A DNA stretch of 64,000 nt from contig NC_049980.1 in assembly GCF_000003815.2 (NCBI RefSeq), positions 8,222,209-8,286,208 of the forward strand, in the 5' to 3' direction. The position numbers and the translations under genes were made by a program. This stretch comes from Branchiostoma floridae (Eukaryota > Chordata > Leptocardii > Amphioxiformes > Branchiostomatidae). Under the pieces are notes generated by a model. The model did not search any database. It was not told the DNA's origin and saw nothing but the letters and a program-made list of their open reading frames with translations. This document shows positions 14,091 through 24,530 of this stretch, one piece after another. Positions within the stretch are counted from its first letter, which is position 1. Every line of letters starts with the position of its first letter.

Positions 14091-17000
14091 ATAGGACTGA
14101 CACCGGTTAGGAGAGTTGGTGCTTGAAGAAACATTCTTACATTCAAAGGACCTTATAGGCACACACAGTGCCAGAACTTGTTCATGTTCAATATGGCTGC
14201 TGCTCCAAAAGATATAAATGGTGTCATTAGTCCTATTGCACATGTGAACTTCCCATGATTCCAAAGTATGACACAAGATGACCTTGGGAAGTCCAAAAAT
14301 GCCAGGGCCTCGCCTATTTTTCACTGTGAGCAGGAATCAGAAACCATTTGTGTTCATAACGTTGATAGAATTATGTTCATTACGTCTCCGAACCAGCGTG
14401 CCTCAATGATAGTCTAACATTGACCAATCTGTGCCAAGTGTAATACTTCTGTGTATTTAAGATGACACCTACATTATTGTTTCAAGTTGTAGGTCAACTT
14501 AAGATTTGCTGTTTCTGCATCATTCACAAAATATGCAAGAATCAGATTTCTGGCTGTAAAAAAATCTAAATAAGTTTGCTTGGAGCTTTGAATTCTGTTG
14601 AAGTTTACAAATAGTATTTTTATTATTTATCATTGAATTGGATACATGTATATTTCAGAACCAGACCTATTGAGGGAACCTTTTTTAGTCTTTTTAAATC
14701 ATAGGTCTATGTGAATTGTAAAGCTTGATACAAGGACGTGGAAAAGATTTTATTGTTGTACATAGAATGAGCTTTTATTAGACGAAAATTGTTAATGTGA
14801 AATCCTTAATGTGGATTCATGTACTATATGCAGATGCAGACAATGAATTGATAGACAACAGAAAGTGTCATATGAAATTTTTATTGATACATAAAATACA
14901 ACACTACAAATTGGGGCTTCCTGTAAACATGGAGAAATATAGAAATGTCTTGATTTTCTTTCAATTTTCCAAAGCAGATTGCCTAAATACCTGTCAATTC
15001 TGTTTGAGCTAGAAGAATTTCAATTTGGGGACAAGTCCCCAAACTTGTTCCCAAAAACACTTGCCATGTTTACATGAAGAAACTAGATGTAAGACAAATA
15101 CATATTGTACCTTACAAACTTCATATCATCACCATGTGTTATAAAGATGATACATAGCTGCCAACATCAAGGTTTGTACATCTTAAAAGCAAACATTTTC
15201 CCAAGAGCAAACTTGTAATTTTTTTCCCAATAAAAAAAATCAACGCCTAACCATTTAGGCCTGCTAATTTTAGGTGGGTCCATCTTTGAGTATTTTGTAA
15301 AAAAAAAAAAGCTAGTTGCAACTTCTTTTGCACATGCAGCACAGGCTGAAATTTGCCTTGACTTACACCAAAGAAAGTAGGCAGAAGCTAGACCCTAATC
15401 AGAAATCATTGTTGGCAGCAATGTACAACAGTGCTTATAGTCCCTATGTTATAGTGCGAATCTGAGACACTCTTCTACACAATCACTAATATCAGATCAG
15501 CACTTGGTACAAAAACATCTAACCAACAAGTTGTGACTCCTCTCTCCCCATGGAGGATCGTGTTATACATGTATATCGATCCATGGCACCAACAGTTTGG
15601 CTGGTATTGCTGTCCCTGTCTCACCTGACAACCATATTGAACATGCAGCACACTTACAATAGACCACATTTGGAGAGAAAATCTCTGAATGACATGTACC
15701 TACTGACACCAACTGGGCAACTTTGCTTAATTTCTGTTAATGGGAAGGTTTTAATTCTAATATCTGANNNNNNNNNNNNNNNNNNNNNNNNNNNNNNNNN
15801 NNNNNNNNNNNNNNNNNNNNNNNNNNNNNNNNNNNNNNNNNNNNNNNNNNNNNNNNNNNNNNNNNNNCCAACCAAAAGGCTTCTCACCAATATTGTTTTG
15901 AAACATTTGGCAATCAGTTTTAGTCGTGCCATTTTTAGATACGTTTTACCCCCAACTCAAGAGTACGAAATGCCAAAACCCTTCCTTCAGTAGGCATACT
16001 ATAGTTTAACATGTAGGGAGTTGAAAGATCCCATCGGTAGCCATTTTTTGGAATAGAATCACTATGTCATACTTGGGCTCCAATAATTCTAACATTCATT
16101 AAGGGTGTTCCAGACAAGGTATTTACCTGGGTTATCACATACACAGAGTTCTACTGTTTTCACATGCTTCAATAGAATCATTTGAACAAACTTCCAGTGT
16201 GCCGTTGTCGATACTTTGATTACTAAATACTTGCTGTTGTTACAATTTTGTGTTCCTGGACACCAAATTTTCTCAACTCCTGGTGCATTTCACATTGAAT
16301 CGCGTGTTTTCTTGGGTGGGTATGACACAAATAAAATACAACACGGTGTATTAACCTTAGTCCTAGCTCTCCCACTGGTTGGATCAGGCTTTGGGCTATT
16401 CTACCCGCAGTCGGGATGGTACCTTGGGTGATCCGGTATGCGCCGTGTTGTATTCCATATGTACAAAATGATGTAAGTAATTACCTATAGTACAATACCT
16501 ATGATACTAATGGTTGCAGGTGGTGGTCTTAAAGTATGAGTTGCACATGGATCTACTTTAACTTGAGGATGTTTGGACACTGAGCAGAGATGTTGGCTCT
16601 ACTAAGGCATGCACATGTAGCACCAAGTAACATCACACATAGCACCTGTAACATAATCTCAAGATACAATAATACACTGCTTACTTACACTTGGACAAGT
16701 AAGGCCTACACATGAATGTAATCATTATGGCAAGCTTTAAGCTACATTCTACATACATTTACATGTATCTGACTTACAGAGGATCATGTAGACCCAGGGT
16801 GATCATCACATTCAACATTCTGACCTTGTTACAACGACAACCAGGCAAGATTTCACTCTCAATAGTAAAAGCACATATCTCACTGAAGCTGTGGCATGTT
16901 GGTCAATTGATTTGACAACTTCATCAACAAAAAAACATCTTTTCAAGCTTGTTGTCTTTTTGGTCATTTGTCATATGTTTTGCATGATATTTCCATTATA

Positions 17001-19012
17001 AAGGTAACACAAATTTAATTCAGAATGCAGCGGCACATTTTCAATGTGCAGTCCAGTGAGATACCTGCTTAGCTTTACAAAACAACTGTCACATAAGGTA
17101 CCAGGTGTGCAGTCCAGTGTATATGCAGCTACCTGCATAGTCAGACCAGGGTTGGTCAAGTTTTCTTTGAAAAAACTGAACTTGAACATGAACTAGACTT
17201 GCTGATAGAACTGTTCTGAGGTACAGATTAGTGTTGGAACTGCATAAAGTATGTACTTAATCAGGTACTTAATCATCAGTCACTGTGTTATGCATCTACA
17301 GTCTTTGAAGAGTCCTGTAGCTGCATTCACTCATTCTTCATCTTAAGTGTATCTTAATGTCAAATCTATGAAATCTTTGAAGGCTTGCATGGCTGGAGGA
17401 ACATTTTGTCTAGCTATTCCGTAGGCGTTATGTCATGTACGTTTTTATGTATGCATCTAGATGTTCCGTATATTTCATTATTTGGATGTGTGTACCTGAA
17501 CTTACATCAGAGGTTTAGCTCAGCTGTTTTGACGACCTTGCTCAGGCAACATTAACATGAAAGAAAAAAATTGTATATGTATAATTGATGCCAGATTATT
17601 CAGAGCCTAGTGCCAAATCCAGATGTGAGAAAGGCAAAATCTTGGCTATACACGGTATCAGTACTGCAGTTACTGTAATACATGTACACACCTTTCACTG
17701 AATAAACCTACACACGTCTATACATCAGATGACATCATTACAACCTGTTTGTACAGAGTGAAGCGATTCCTGCAGGTATGTTTTGGTTTGAATCAGACTG
17801 AGTAATGCTACATAAGGGATGTGAGACTTATTTTCCTCAGTTGCCCATATCTAAAAATCACAATTGCAACATTAAGAGAGAAGTATGTTTTTGTAGGTTT
17901 ATAAGTCAAATCTTAAAGCATGACCTGTGTGGGTAAGCAGCAGGTGGAAACAAAAACATCCCCACCCAACTCTGAGATTAGTGTCTTCATCATGAAGGTT
18001 TCCACAGTTTTACTTGTATCAGTCTTAGAAGTCAGATGCTAAGAAAAGAGGAACATTAAAATTTGTTACGTCTGCAGTTGTTTTTTCCTTACAGCATTAA
18101 ACTGATAAAGCACTGATGCGATGTGAGATGACAATTTTACTATAACCACCACCTCACTTTTTTAGTTGTTGAGTTTACACCCAGAGTTAAAGTAACATAC
18201 CATTCTCATGAAGTGTAGTCAGATCGCAAATATTTTGGTCCCCAATAAAGATCATTGTTTCAATTATGTTTACATGTTGTACAGAAGTTTCTCTTTTCCT
18301 AAACATGCCTCTTCAGATTGGCACATCCACAAGTTTTATTATGAATATGGTTTGAATAAAGATTAGATGAGGAATGTTTTATTTTGTAGAATACATAAAA
18401 AATATGTCAAAATGCACACAAGTTTAGAAAAACAGCTGCAATGGGGTGAGGGTGGGTTATGGGTATTCCAGTACCTCTGCTGCCATTTTAACCACATAGG
18501 TGCACACATATACATGTAACGTAAGTCTTTGAAGAACTGTTGGTTTGCTTATAAAGATATGGAAACATGAACTGTTCGAAAAATATCATAAATGCAATAA
18601 AAGGTCATGCTATCAGACATTTTTTGCATTCAAATTCATGTCAAATGAATTGTGAATGCTGGTTCTTAGTAGAACAGCATGGAATTTAATGCAGACAGAA
18701 GACTTTCTTTTTTTGGGAAAGAAGAATGGGAGATTTTTGAGTCACTGGTACCTCAAGCATATCTACAATCACAATTGGCACACCTTCACAGTCTTTTACT
18801 GCACTGAATTATCTCAAAAAGTGTTGAATCTAGTTTGAACAATGACATCACTTACGTCAGCATTTGAACTATACAAGAGAGAAGAAATCTAGTCATTACA
18901 GGATCTGGGGACCAACAGGTGTACAAAGTCCTAAATACACAGATAAGTTCAAAGATTAAAAATCTAAGACAGAAAAAAGAAAAAGGATGGCTGGTACGGG
19001 AGACCACCTGAA
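14091..19012. other. Intergenic region between LRRC61 and the HMGA-like gene (convergent 3' ends)
   Basis: About 4.9 kb with no recognisable exon on either strand, interrupted by the 100-N gap at 15768-15867. The first part is the LRRC61 3' UTR or flank; the first AATAAA I noted on this strand is at 15229-15234. The block 16330-16460 (AATACAACACGG, GGATCACCC when read in reverse) recurs near 25745-25800 and looks like a dispersed repeat. The rest shows nothing I can name. Confidence 0.6.
15768..15867. other. Assembly gap (100 N)
   Basis: Exactly 100 N, the conventional size for a gap of unknown length. Frames that run through it are not genes. Confidence 0.98.
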
Positions 19013-21658
19013 CTACTGCCCCTCCTCGGCAGAGTCATCTGTCTTTTCAGCGGGCGCATCAGCATCCACTTTGTTATCTGACTCCGACACAACGGCGGGA
19101 GTGTCCTTCTTGGGACGGCCTCGTTTCTTGGGAGTCTCAACCACTTCAGTCTGGAGAAAGACACAATGTGTTAAATACAACTGTTTCCATTTATATTTTC
19201 TTTGTCTCTGTCAGCAGGGCTGGCCCTTAAATGTAATAGCCACAGGGTAGCTGGGCTCAGCGTGCATGCTGAACAACCAAACCAATGAAAACATAGATAC
19301 AACTTCCAAAATTAGTTCCATCAGGTTTGTAGAATATACAATATAGGAAAATTCTTGTACACCAGGAAAAACTTACTATGCTTAAGTTTTGGTGTCTATC
19401 AGACACTGAGGAAGCTCTGAGGAAGGTGTCTGATAGACACAGAAACGTAAGCACAGTAAATTTTTCCTCGTACAAGAATTTTCCTATATTCTATAGATAC
19501 AACTGTTTAAAATTTTTCAGCCAAGGGCATTTCTTGATTTATTTTGCAAAAGTTTTCCAGCTGTCAGTTTTCAACAAGTGCAAAAGGATTCAATAACTTA
19601 AGCTTCAGGGAATATTCTTGTGTATTTTAAACATTTTGCAAATGACACTGTTGACCTCTGACCTTCTCTTCAATCTCTTCAGCGTCTTCCTCCTCGTCGA
19701 AATCTTCCTCGTCCTTCTCAGCTGCCTTGGCAGGTTGGCCCTTGCCTTTCTTCTTAGAGCCCTGTGATATGAAGTAAGAAGAAATAATCAGTCTCAGGGC
19801 TTTCAATTTGGAATTCTCAATAAAAATCCTGTGGTTTGGAGGGTCACGTACTAGTTCACCTTTATCCAATTGGGGTAACCTATATCCGTTGCTTTTAAAA
19901 GCAGGGTATTTGGAGATATCAAGTCAACAGGTGGTGTTTTTAAATTAGAATATTTCCAAAATATTGCAGTTTAAAATCACAGTACGTAGATTTGATATAC
20001 TTACATGTGCCATTTTTAAAAGCAGTGGAAAATAGTTAACATGCATTGGCATAATACCGGTAGTAAGACTTATACCGGTAGATTAAAAATAGTGGAACTT
20101 AAAGAGATCTACACATGCAACAATAGTTATTTCTGAGCTGTGCACACTTCAGTAAAAATTATACAGTTCATAACGTAATAACATTGCACTTCAATATTGT
20201 AACTCTCACCAGAATTATGCCGTGTTTTGTGATGAACAAATGTATGGCAATATTGAGTCAACTTACCTTAGGCCTTCCCTTTGGCCTGGCTGCCTCGGAG
20301 TTGACACTCTTGGGCGGACGACCTCGCTTGCCCTGACCGCTGTTCACCTTCTTTACCGGAGGCTCTTCATCCCCCTCTGACTTTCGCGGACGTCCGCGGC
20401 CCCGTTTGCCGCTGGGGTTGGGCGGAGGCGGGGCGTAGTGCTCCGGAGCCACCACAGGTCGCCGGCGTAGAGCAGACCTTCCTTCAGCAGCCGGCTGGGG
20501 GCATCATAAATAGATGTGAAACAGCTTATCATAAAACAAACGGATATAGGTTACCCCACGGATAAAGGTGAACAGGAGTTACCTTTATTTTACCAAATTT
20601 CACTCAATGCCAGGCAACTTGCAGCTGACTTTAGACTATTTTCTCTCTCATCAAATCTCTAAATTAAAGTCTTTTTTGGCTCAAAAAGACACTTCACTTG
20701 TCGGGACCAACAAGGATCAATAATCAATAATCAGCAATGAACCACGATGTTTATGTCAGGTCAGAAAAAGTGAACCCATAAAACCCTTACTAGTAGAGCA
20801 TTATGGATGTTATTTCAGTCACACTACATCAGGCTTCTGATACATATTATGCAAATCTATCCCACACAAGTGTCAATCTGTGACCCATATTTGCCCCCCC
20901 TGTGCTTTTTTCCTCTTACTATCAGGCCGAGTTGATTTGCACGCACATCAATTTTCGACCGTTTCCAAGAAAATTTTGACCATACTGTTAATCATACAAA
21001 GCAGCTGCAGTGTTATCGAATATAACGTTATGCCAAAAATTGAGAAAAAAAAATGTTGATGCCAAAGTCAGTCCTAAAGTCAAAGATGAAGATGTGAAAG
21101 AACAAAATAAAGAATCTATTGCTCAGAATACCTACATACTAGATTTGAAAATGAAGGCAAATTTTTTTAATGCCAAACTTTTTTTCATTTACATGCTCGC
21201 ACCAGATTTGGGGTTTCCAGATGATGTCATCCATATAATGAAATCAACATGGCCTAATAAAATAACTGGTTATCTTTCTAGTGACCTATTGGTGGCAAAG
21301 TACTTCTAGCAAAAAAAAATAATAAGACATAAAAACATGTTCATGCGTGTGTGATTATGATAATGTTTCTACATGATTGTATGCCTAATAGCACAGCACA
21401 ACATCAGCANNNNNNNNNNNNNNNNNNNNNNNNNNNNNNNNNNNNNNNNNNNNNNNNNNNNNNNNNNNNNNNNNNNNNNNNNNNNNNNNNNNNNNNNNNN
21501 NNNNNNNNNGATATTTTCACCAGAGAATAAACTGTTACCTGCGCTTCCGATTTTTTTGGCCGGCCTCTGCCCTTTTTGGAGGCGGGCTCCCCTGGTCCCT
21601 CTGCGGCTGCGGACGGAGCTGTTGCCGCTGCTCCCGAGCCGGGCTCTGAGTCGGCCAT
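19013..21658 (-). CDS. HMGA-like AT-hook chromatin protein, four coding exons
   Basis: Exons: 21539-21658 (ATG at 21658), 20267-20494, 19663-19761, 19013-19150 (stop TAG). All junctions are phase 0 with GT/AG, giving 194 aa. AT-hooks (a GRP core in basic context) occur at residues 28-38 (KKGRGRPKKSE), 69-80 (GKRGRGRPRKSE), 95-102 (GKRGRPPK) and 156-165 (PKKRGRPKKD), with a weaker RPKGRPK at 110-116. An acidic run (EKDEEDFDEEEDAEEIEEK) fills 131-149, and the C-terminus is also acidic. HMGA proteins bind the minor groove of AT-rich DNA and remodel chromatin. This copy is longer than human HMGA1 (107 aa) and has its acidic stretch before the last hook, so it is called HMGA-like rather than a strict orthologue. 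A 100-N gap lies in intron 1 (21410-21509). Confidence 0.85.
19330..19497. repeat. Large near-perfect hairpin (MITE) in intron 3 of the HMGA-like gene
   Basis: The arms read towards each other: TATAGGAAAATTCTTGTAC near 19341 pairs with GTACAAGAATTTTCCTATA near 19470, and GTGTCTATCAGACAC near 19393 pairs with GTGTCTGATAGACAC near 19427. Only a short GAGGAAGCTCTGAGGAAG loop separates the arms. The open frames on both strands here are a by-product of the palindrome. Confidence 0.75.
19851..20573. repeat. Oppositely oriented MITE termini flanking exon 2 of the HMGA-like gene
   Basis: At 19851 the sequence reads CTAGTTCACCTTTATCC followed by GGGGTAACCTATATCCGTTG. At 20539-20573 the same blocks occur in reverse complement (AACGGATATAGGTTACCCC, then GGATAAAGGTGAAC). 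The family is the same as at 13580 and 24100. These may be two solo ends or the ends of one composite element that encloses exon 2 (20267-20494). Confidence 0.55.
20036..20142. repeat. Dispersed repeat, copy 1 (ATACCGGT family)
   Basis: The block with ATGCATTGGCATAATACCGG, TTATACCGGT, AATAGTGGAACTTAAAGAG and ATAGTTATTTCTGAG is present in reverse complement at 32439-32540, nearly base for base. A partial copy (CATTGGCATAATACCGGTCG) occurs near 31658. Confidence 0.7.
21410..21509. other. Assembly gap (100 N) in intron 1 of the HMGA-like gene
   Basis: Exactly 100 N. It lies inside the intron, so the coding exons are not affected. Confidence 0.98.
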
Positions 21659-23430
21659 AGTTACACTCTGAAGTAGTGGAACTGTGACTGTTGTTGTAGT
21701 ACACACAAAGCTGGAGAGTGGCCCCTCGCTGCACAAAAATCACGATCCTGCGGCAATTCTCCCGGAGAAAAATCCGGAAAATACGTCAAAAAGCGCCAAA
21801 AATCTTCCACCAATTTTTCAGGGTGAAGGAAGAGTCGAACGCGCCAGTGGAGAGGAGAAATCGCGGAGAAAACGGCAATTTTTGCTGGAAAATCAGACGG
21901 CGGCCATAGTTGACAGCGTTGATAAATACTCAGCTCCCTGCACAGGAGCCTGACGGTTGGTGGCATAATCAGCGTGAGGCGCGAAAAATTTAAACAGACG
22001 TGCACTGTTTAACCATTGAGGGCACATGTTGGAGTAACAAAACGCGTCTTTTCCCCATATTTCCTTCCATGAATTGATGTGATACAATAGTGTTTAGCAG
22101 AAGAAAACAGTAATATGCTGACTTAGCAATTATAACGTTAACGCTAGATTGTATTCATCGCTTTTGTTTTTGTTGTATAACACGTTGAACGGTTTAGGCC
22201 CGTCGATGGCAAATAATGAACCCTAGTTTTTCCTCGTCGACCGTTGAATTTGTGGTTAGAAATACTACTATCTTCATCTTTTTAATAGTCATTTTCCTCG
22301 CCTCTGTTGTCCATTGTTTTATTAGTGATGCGTATGCTTGGGTTGGCATCCACTTGCGCGCTTACCGAAATGCTGTATTCCCGTTAATCTACAAGCAGAT
22401 GTAAGGACCAGGCTTATCCTCAATTCTTGAAGCCTGTTTTTTTATCCACATTGAACAATTCATTAACGTTAGTACTCTTTTGTATTATTGGATTCTCTTT
22501 TGTGTAATACCATAAAAACTGCAAAATGTTGCAAGAACAAAAACACAGAAAATGCGCCTTATCCTTACACATGTTTGAAGACTAGTACCCGGTCAGTCCG
22601 TGTGCGTGTTGGTATCAGTACTATGTATTGCGTAATGTTATTGATATACTATATATATATTTTTTTTTATGAGAAGAGGTTACAATCTTTGTGTAATACA
22701 GACATTTTGTTTGGCTACAAGACAATAACCTTTATTTTTTCACTGATACTTTTTTTTCAAATGCGCACTGCTCCAAAGCCATACATGATGCATATCGTAT
22801 TGTATAATATAAAGTATATCAAATGTATCTGCTTGTAGAAAAATCTCTTGCATAACTTTGCATAGGAACAAACACAATTAACATATGTTACGTGTTTGAA
22901 ATTACAATGAATGCACAAAATGCAGCTCATATCATGATCAATGAAATGTGACACTGGCCACCAAGATGATGGGCGTATGTATGATATGCCACAGTGCCAT
23001 ATTTGTGACAGTTATACTGGCAATACCAATCTCCCTTATTATTATTAGATTGTTGCTGTAAGTAAACATTATTGCCATCAAAATAAAGAAGAAACAATTG
23101 GTACATATTTGATGTCTTTTCCAATCTGGACAGGGAAAGCGCTGCAAATAGCAGTGTTCCATTTACTCATTTTTTTTTATCTTACGTATTTTGATTAGTC
23201 TGGCTCTGGGCTACAAAGTGTTCACCATTTCAGCTATTTTTATTCAACAGTAGGATGCTATAGGTTTCAATGGGGGCACTTTTATGTATTCGCCGCATTT
23301 TTCATATTCACTGTATATTGTTCATTGTATTTGACTGTCGTCATTATGTAATTCTGTGCATTTGTACATTGCTGTTTTTGTGGATATGTCAGTTTCTTTA
23401 TGTTGGCATCTTTTGCTACTACGTTGACTC

Positions 23431-23630
23431 AGGGTGCGGTCACATACTGGCATCAAGCGATCGTCGTACGGTTTTGATACTACCGATATGGATCAAGGGC
23501 CTTTTGTCTAGTACTCCGAGTACTAGTAGCAAAACAGCTGAAGCTTTGCAGGACACATACATGCTGTCCCAAAAAATGCCCAAAGATAGCAATCGTACGA
23601 CGATCGTACGACGTATGTGATTGTGCCCCC
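23431..23630. repeat. MITE with about 16-bp inverted ends (GGGTGCGGTCACATAC)
   Basis: The left end GGGTGCGGTCACATAC matches the right end read in reverse (GGGGGCACAATCACATAC). Both ends are followed inwards by CGATCGTCGTACG-type palindromes. The element is 200 bp and non-coding. Confidence 0.6.
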
Positions 23631-23767
23631 TCCAACTTGCTCAGCCTTGTACAATCTCACGTGTCGCGACATAGTCGTGTTTTACCGGCCACAGGCTAGC
23701 CTGGAAGCCACGCAGCGGCTACCGGGCTTTCCCGGCCCCTTTGAAACATGCCCCATAAATCAAATTA

Positions 23768-23968
23768 AGGCTTAGGTCACATTTCCAAACCGGGGCCCGG
23801 TCGGGCAGCTTTCGGTAGCGAAAAGAATGATATAAAAGACATCAAAATACACAAAATGTTAATAAAATAAGATTCGTGGGCATGCCTTGTGTATATTTCT
23901 AGATACATGTATACTGATTTTTCGTTTCGGGCCCGGCCCGGCTTGGAAATGTGACCTATTAAAGCCTA
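23768..23968. repeat. MITE with GGTCACATTTCCAA inverted ends
   Basis: The left end AGGCTTAGGTCACATTTCC, followed by AAACCGGGGCCCGG, is mirrored on the right by CCCGGCCCGGCTTGG, AAATGTGACC and AAAGCCT. The element is about 200 bp with no open frame. Confidence 0.7.
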
Positions 23969-24099
23969 AGTCGGCCCAGGACGTTACGCGGACAGCGGGT
24001 GGTGACCTAATTCCGCTTTACAAGGAATGTAACTAGGCCGGCTAAACAGTACACCGTGGACGACCAGGTTATGTCCAACTTGTGATACGAGTCCTCCAC

Positions 24100-24297
24100 C
24101 GCAGGTAACCTATATCCGTTGTTTTTAGAAACACGGTATTTGGGGATATCAAGCCGAAGGACGGTGGTTTCAAATTGTAATATTTTCAAAATATTTCAGT
24201 CTGGAACCATATGCACCATCCGTCGACTTGATATCCCAAATACCGTGGGGATTTTTTTAAGAACGGATATAGGTTACCCCGCGGATAAAGGTGACCT
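24100..24297. repeat. Foldback MITE of the GGTAACCTATATCCGTT family
   Basis: The left arm GGTAACCTATATCCGTTG, with ACGGTATTTGGGGATATCAAG next to it, is mirrored by CTTGATATCCCAAATACCGT and AACGGATATAGGTTACC. The right end continues into GCGGATAAAGGTGACC. This is the most complete copy of the family also seen at 13580 and around exon 2 of the HMGA-like gene. Confidence 0.75.
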
Positions 24298-24530
24298 ACC
24301 GTTATCGCAATAAACTAAATCAAAATCTTTTCTGTAGCAAACCGCATCGCTAACAGCGGTTTTATCTCTAGTAGTCCACCTGACATGTATGCACTGCGGT
24401 TTTCATAGTCTCTACACACAACCAAACTGATTCTAGACCCGACCCATCTTTAGCAGTACTAGATGAGATACTAGTAGTTGTTTCTAATTTCCATTATTTA
24501 TCGTTGAGAGGGACATCATCATCCTGCGTC

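Larger units (their letters stand above)
21659..24530. other. Intergenic region upstream of the HMGA-like gene and downstream of MS4A-like gene B2
   Basis: The first 300 bases are CpG-rich and must hold the 5' UTR and promoter of the HMGA-like gene. The remainder has no recognisable exon. It holds three MITE-like elements (23431-23630, 23768-23968, 24100-24297) and AT-rich filler. Confidence 0.6.

Noticed and set aside
15550-15993. Frames on both strands running through the 100-N gap
   Set aside because: Open only because N is not read as a stop. The same applies to frames across 21410-21509 and 35966-36065.
19257-19596. Mirror-image frames with LSDT..SVSDRH on both strands
   Set aside because: Created by the large palindrome at 19330-19497.
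21010-21309. 99-residue open frame in the intron of the HMGA-like gene
   Set aside because: No motif and AT-rich, Lys-rich low-complexity start; most likely chance.
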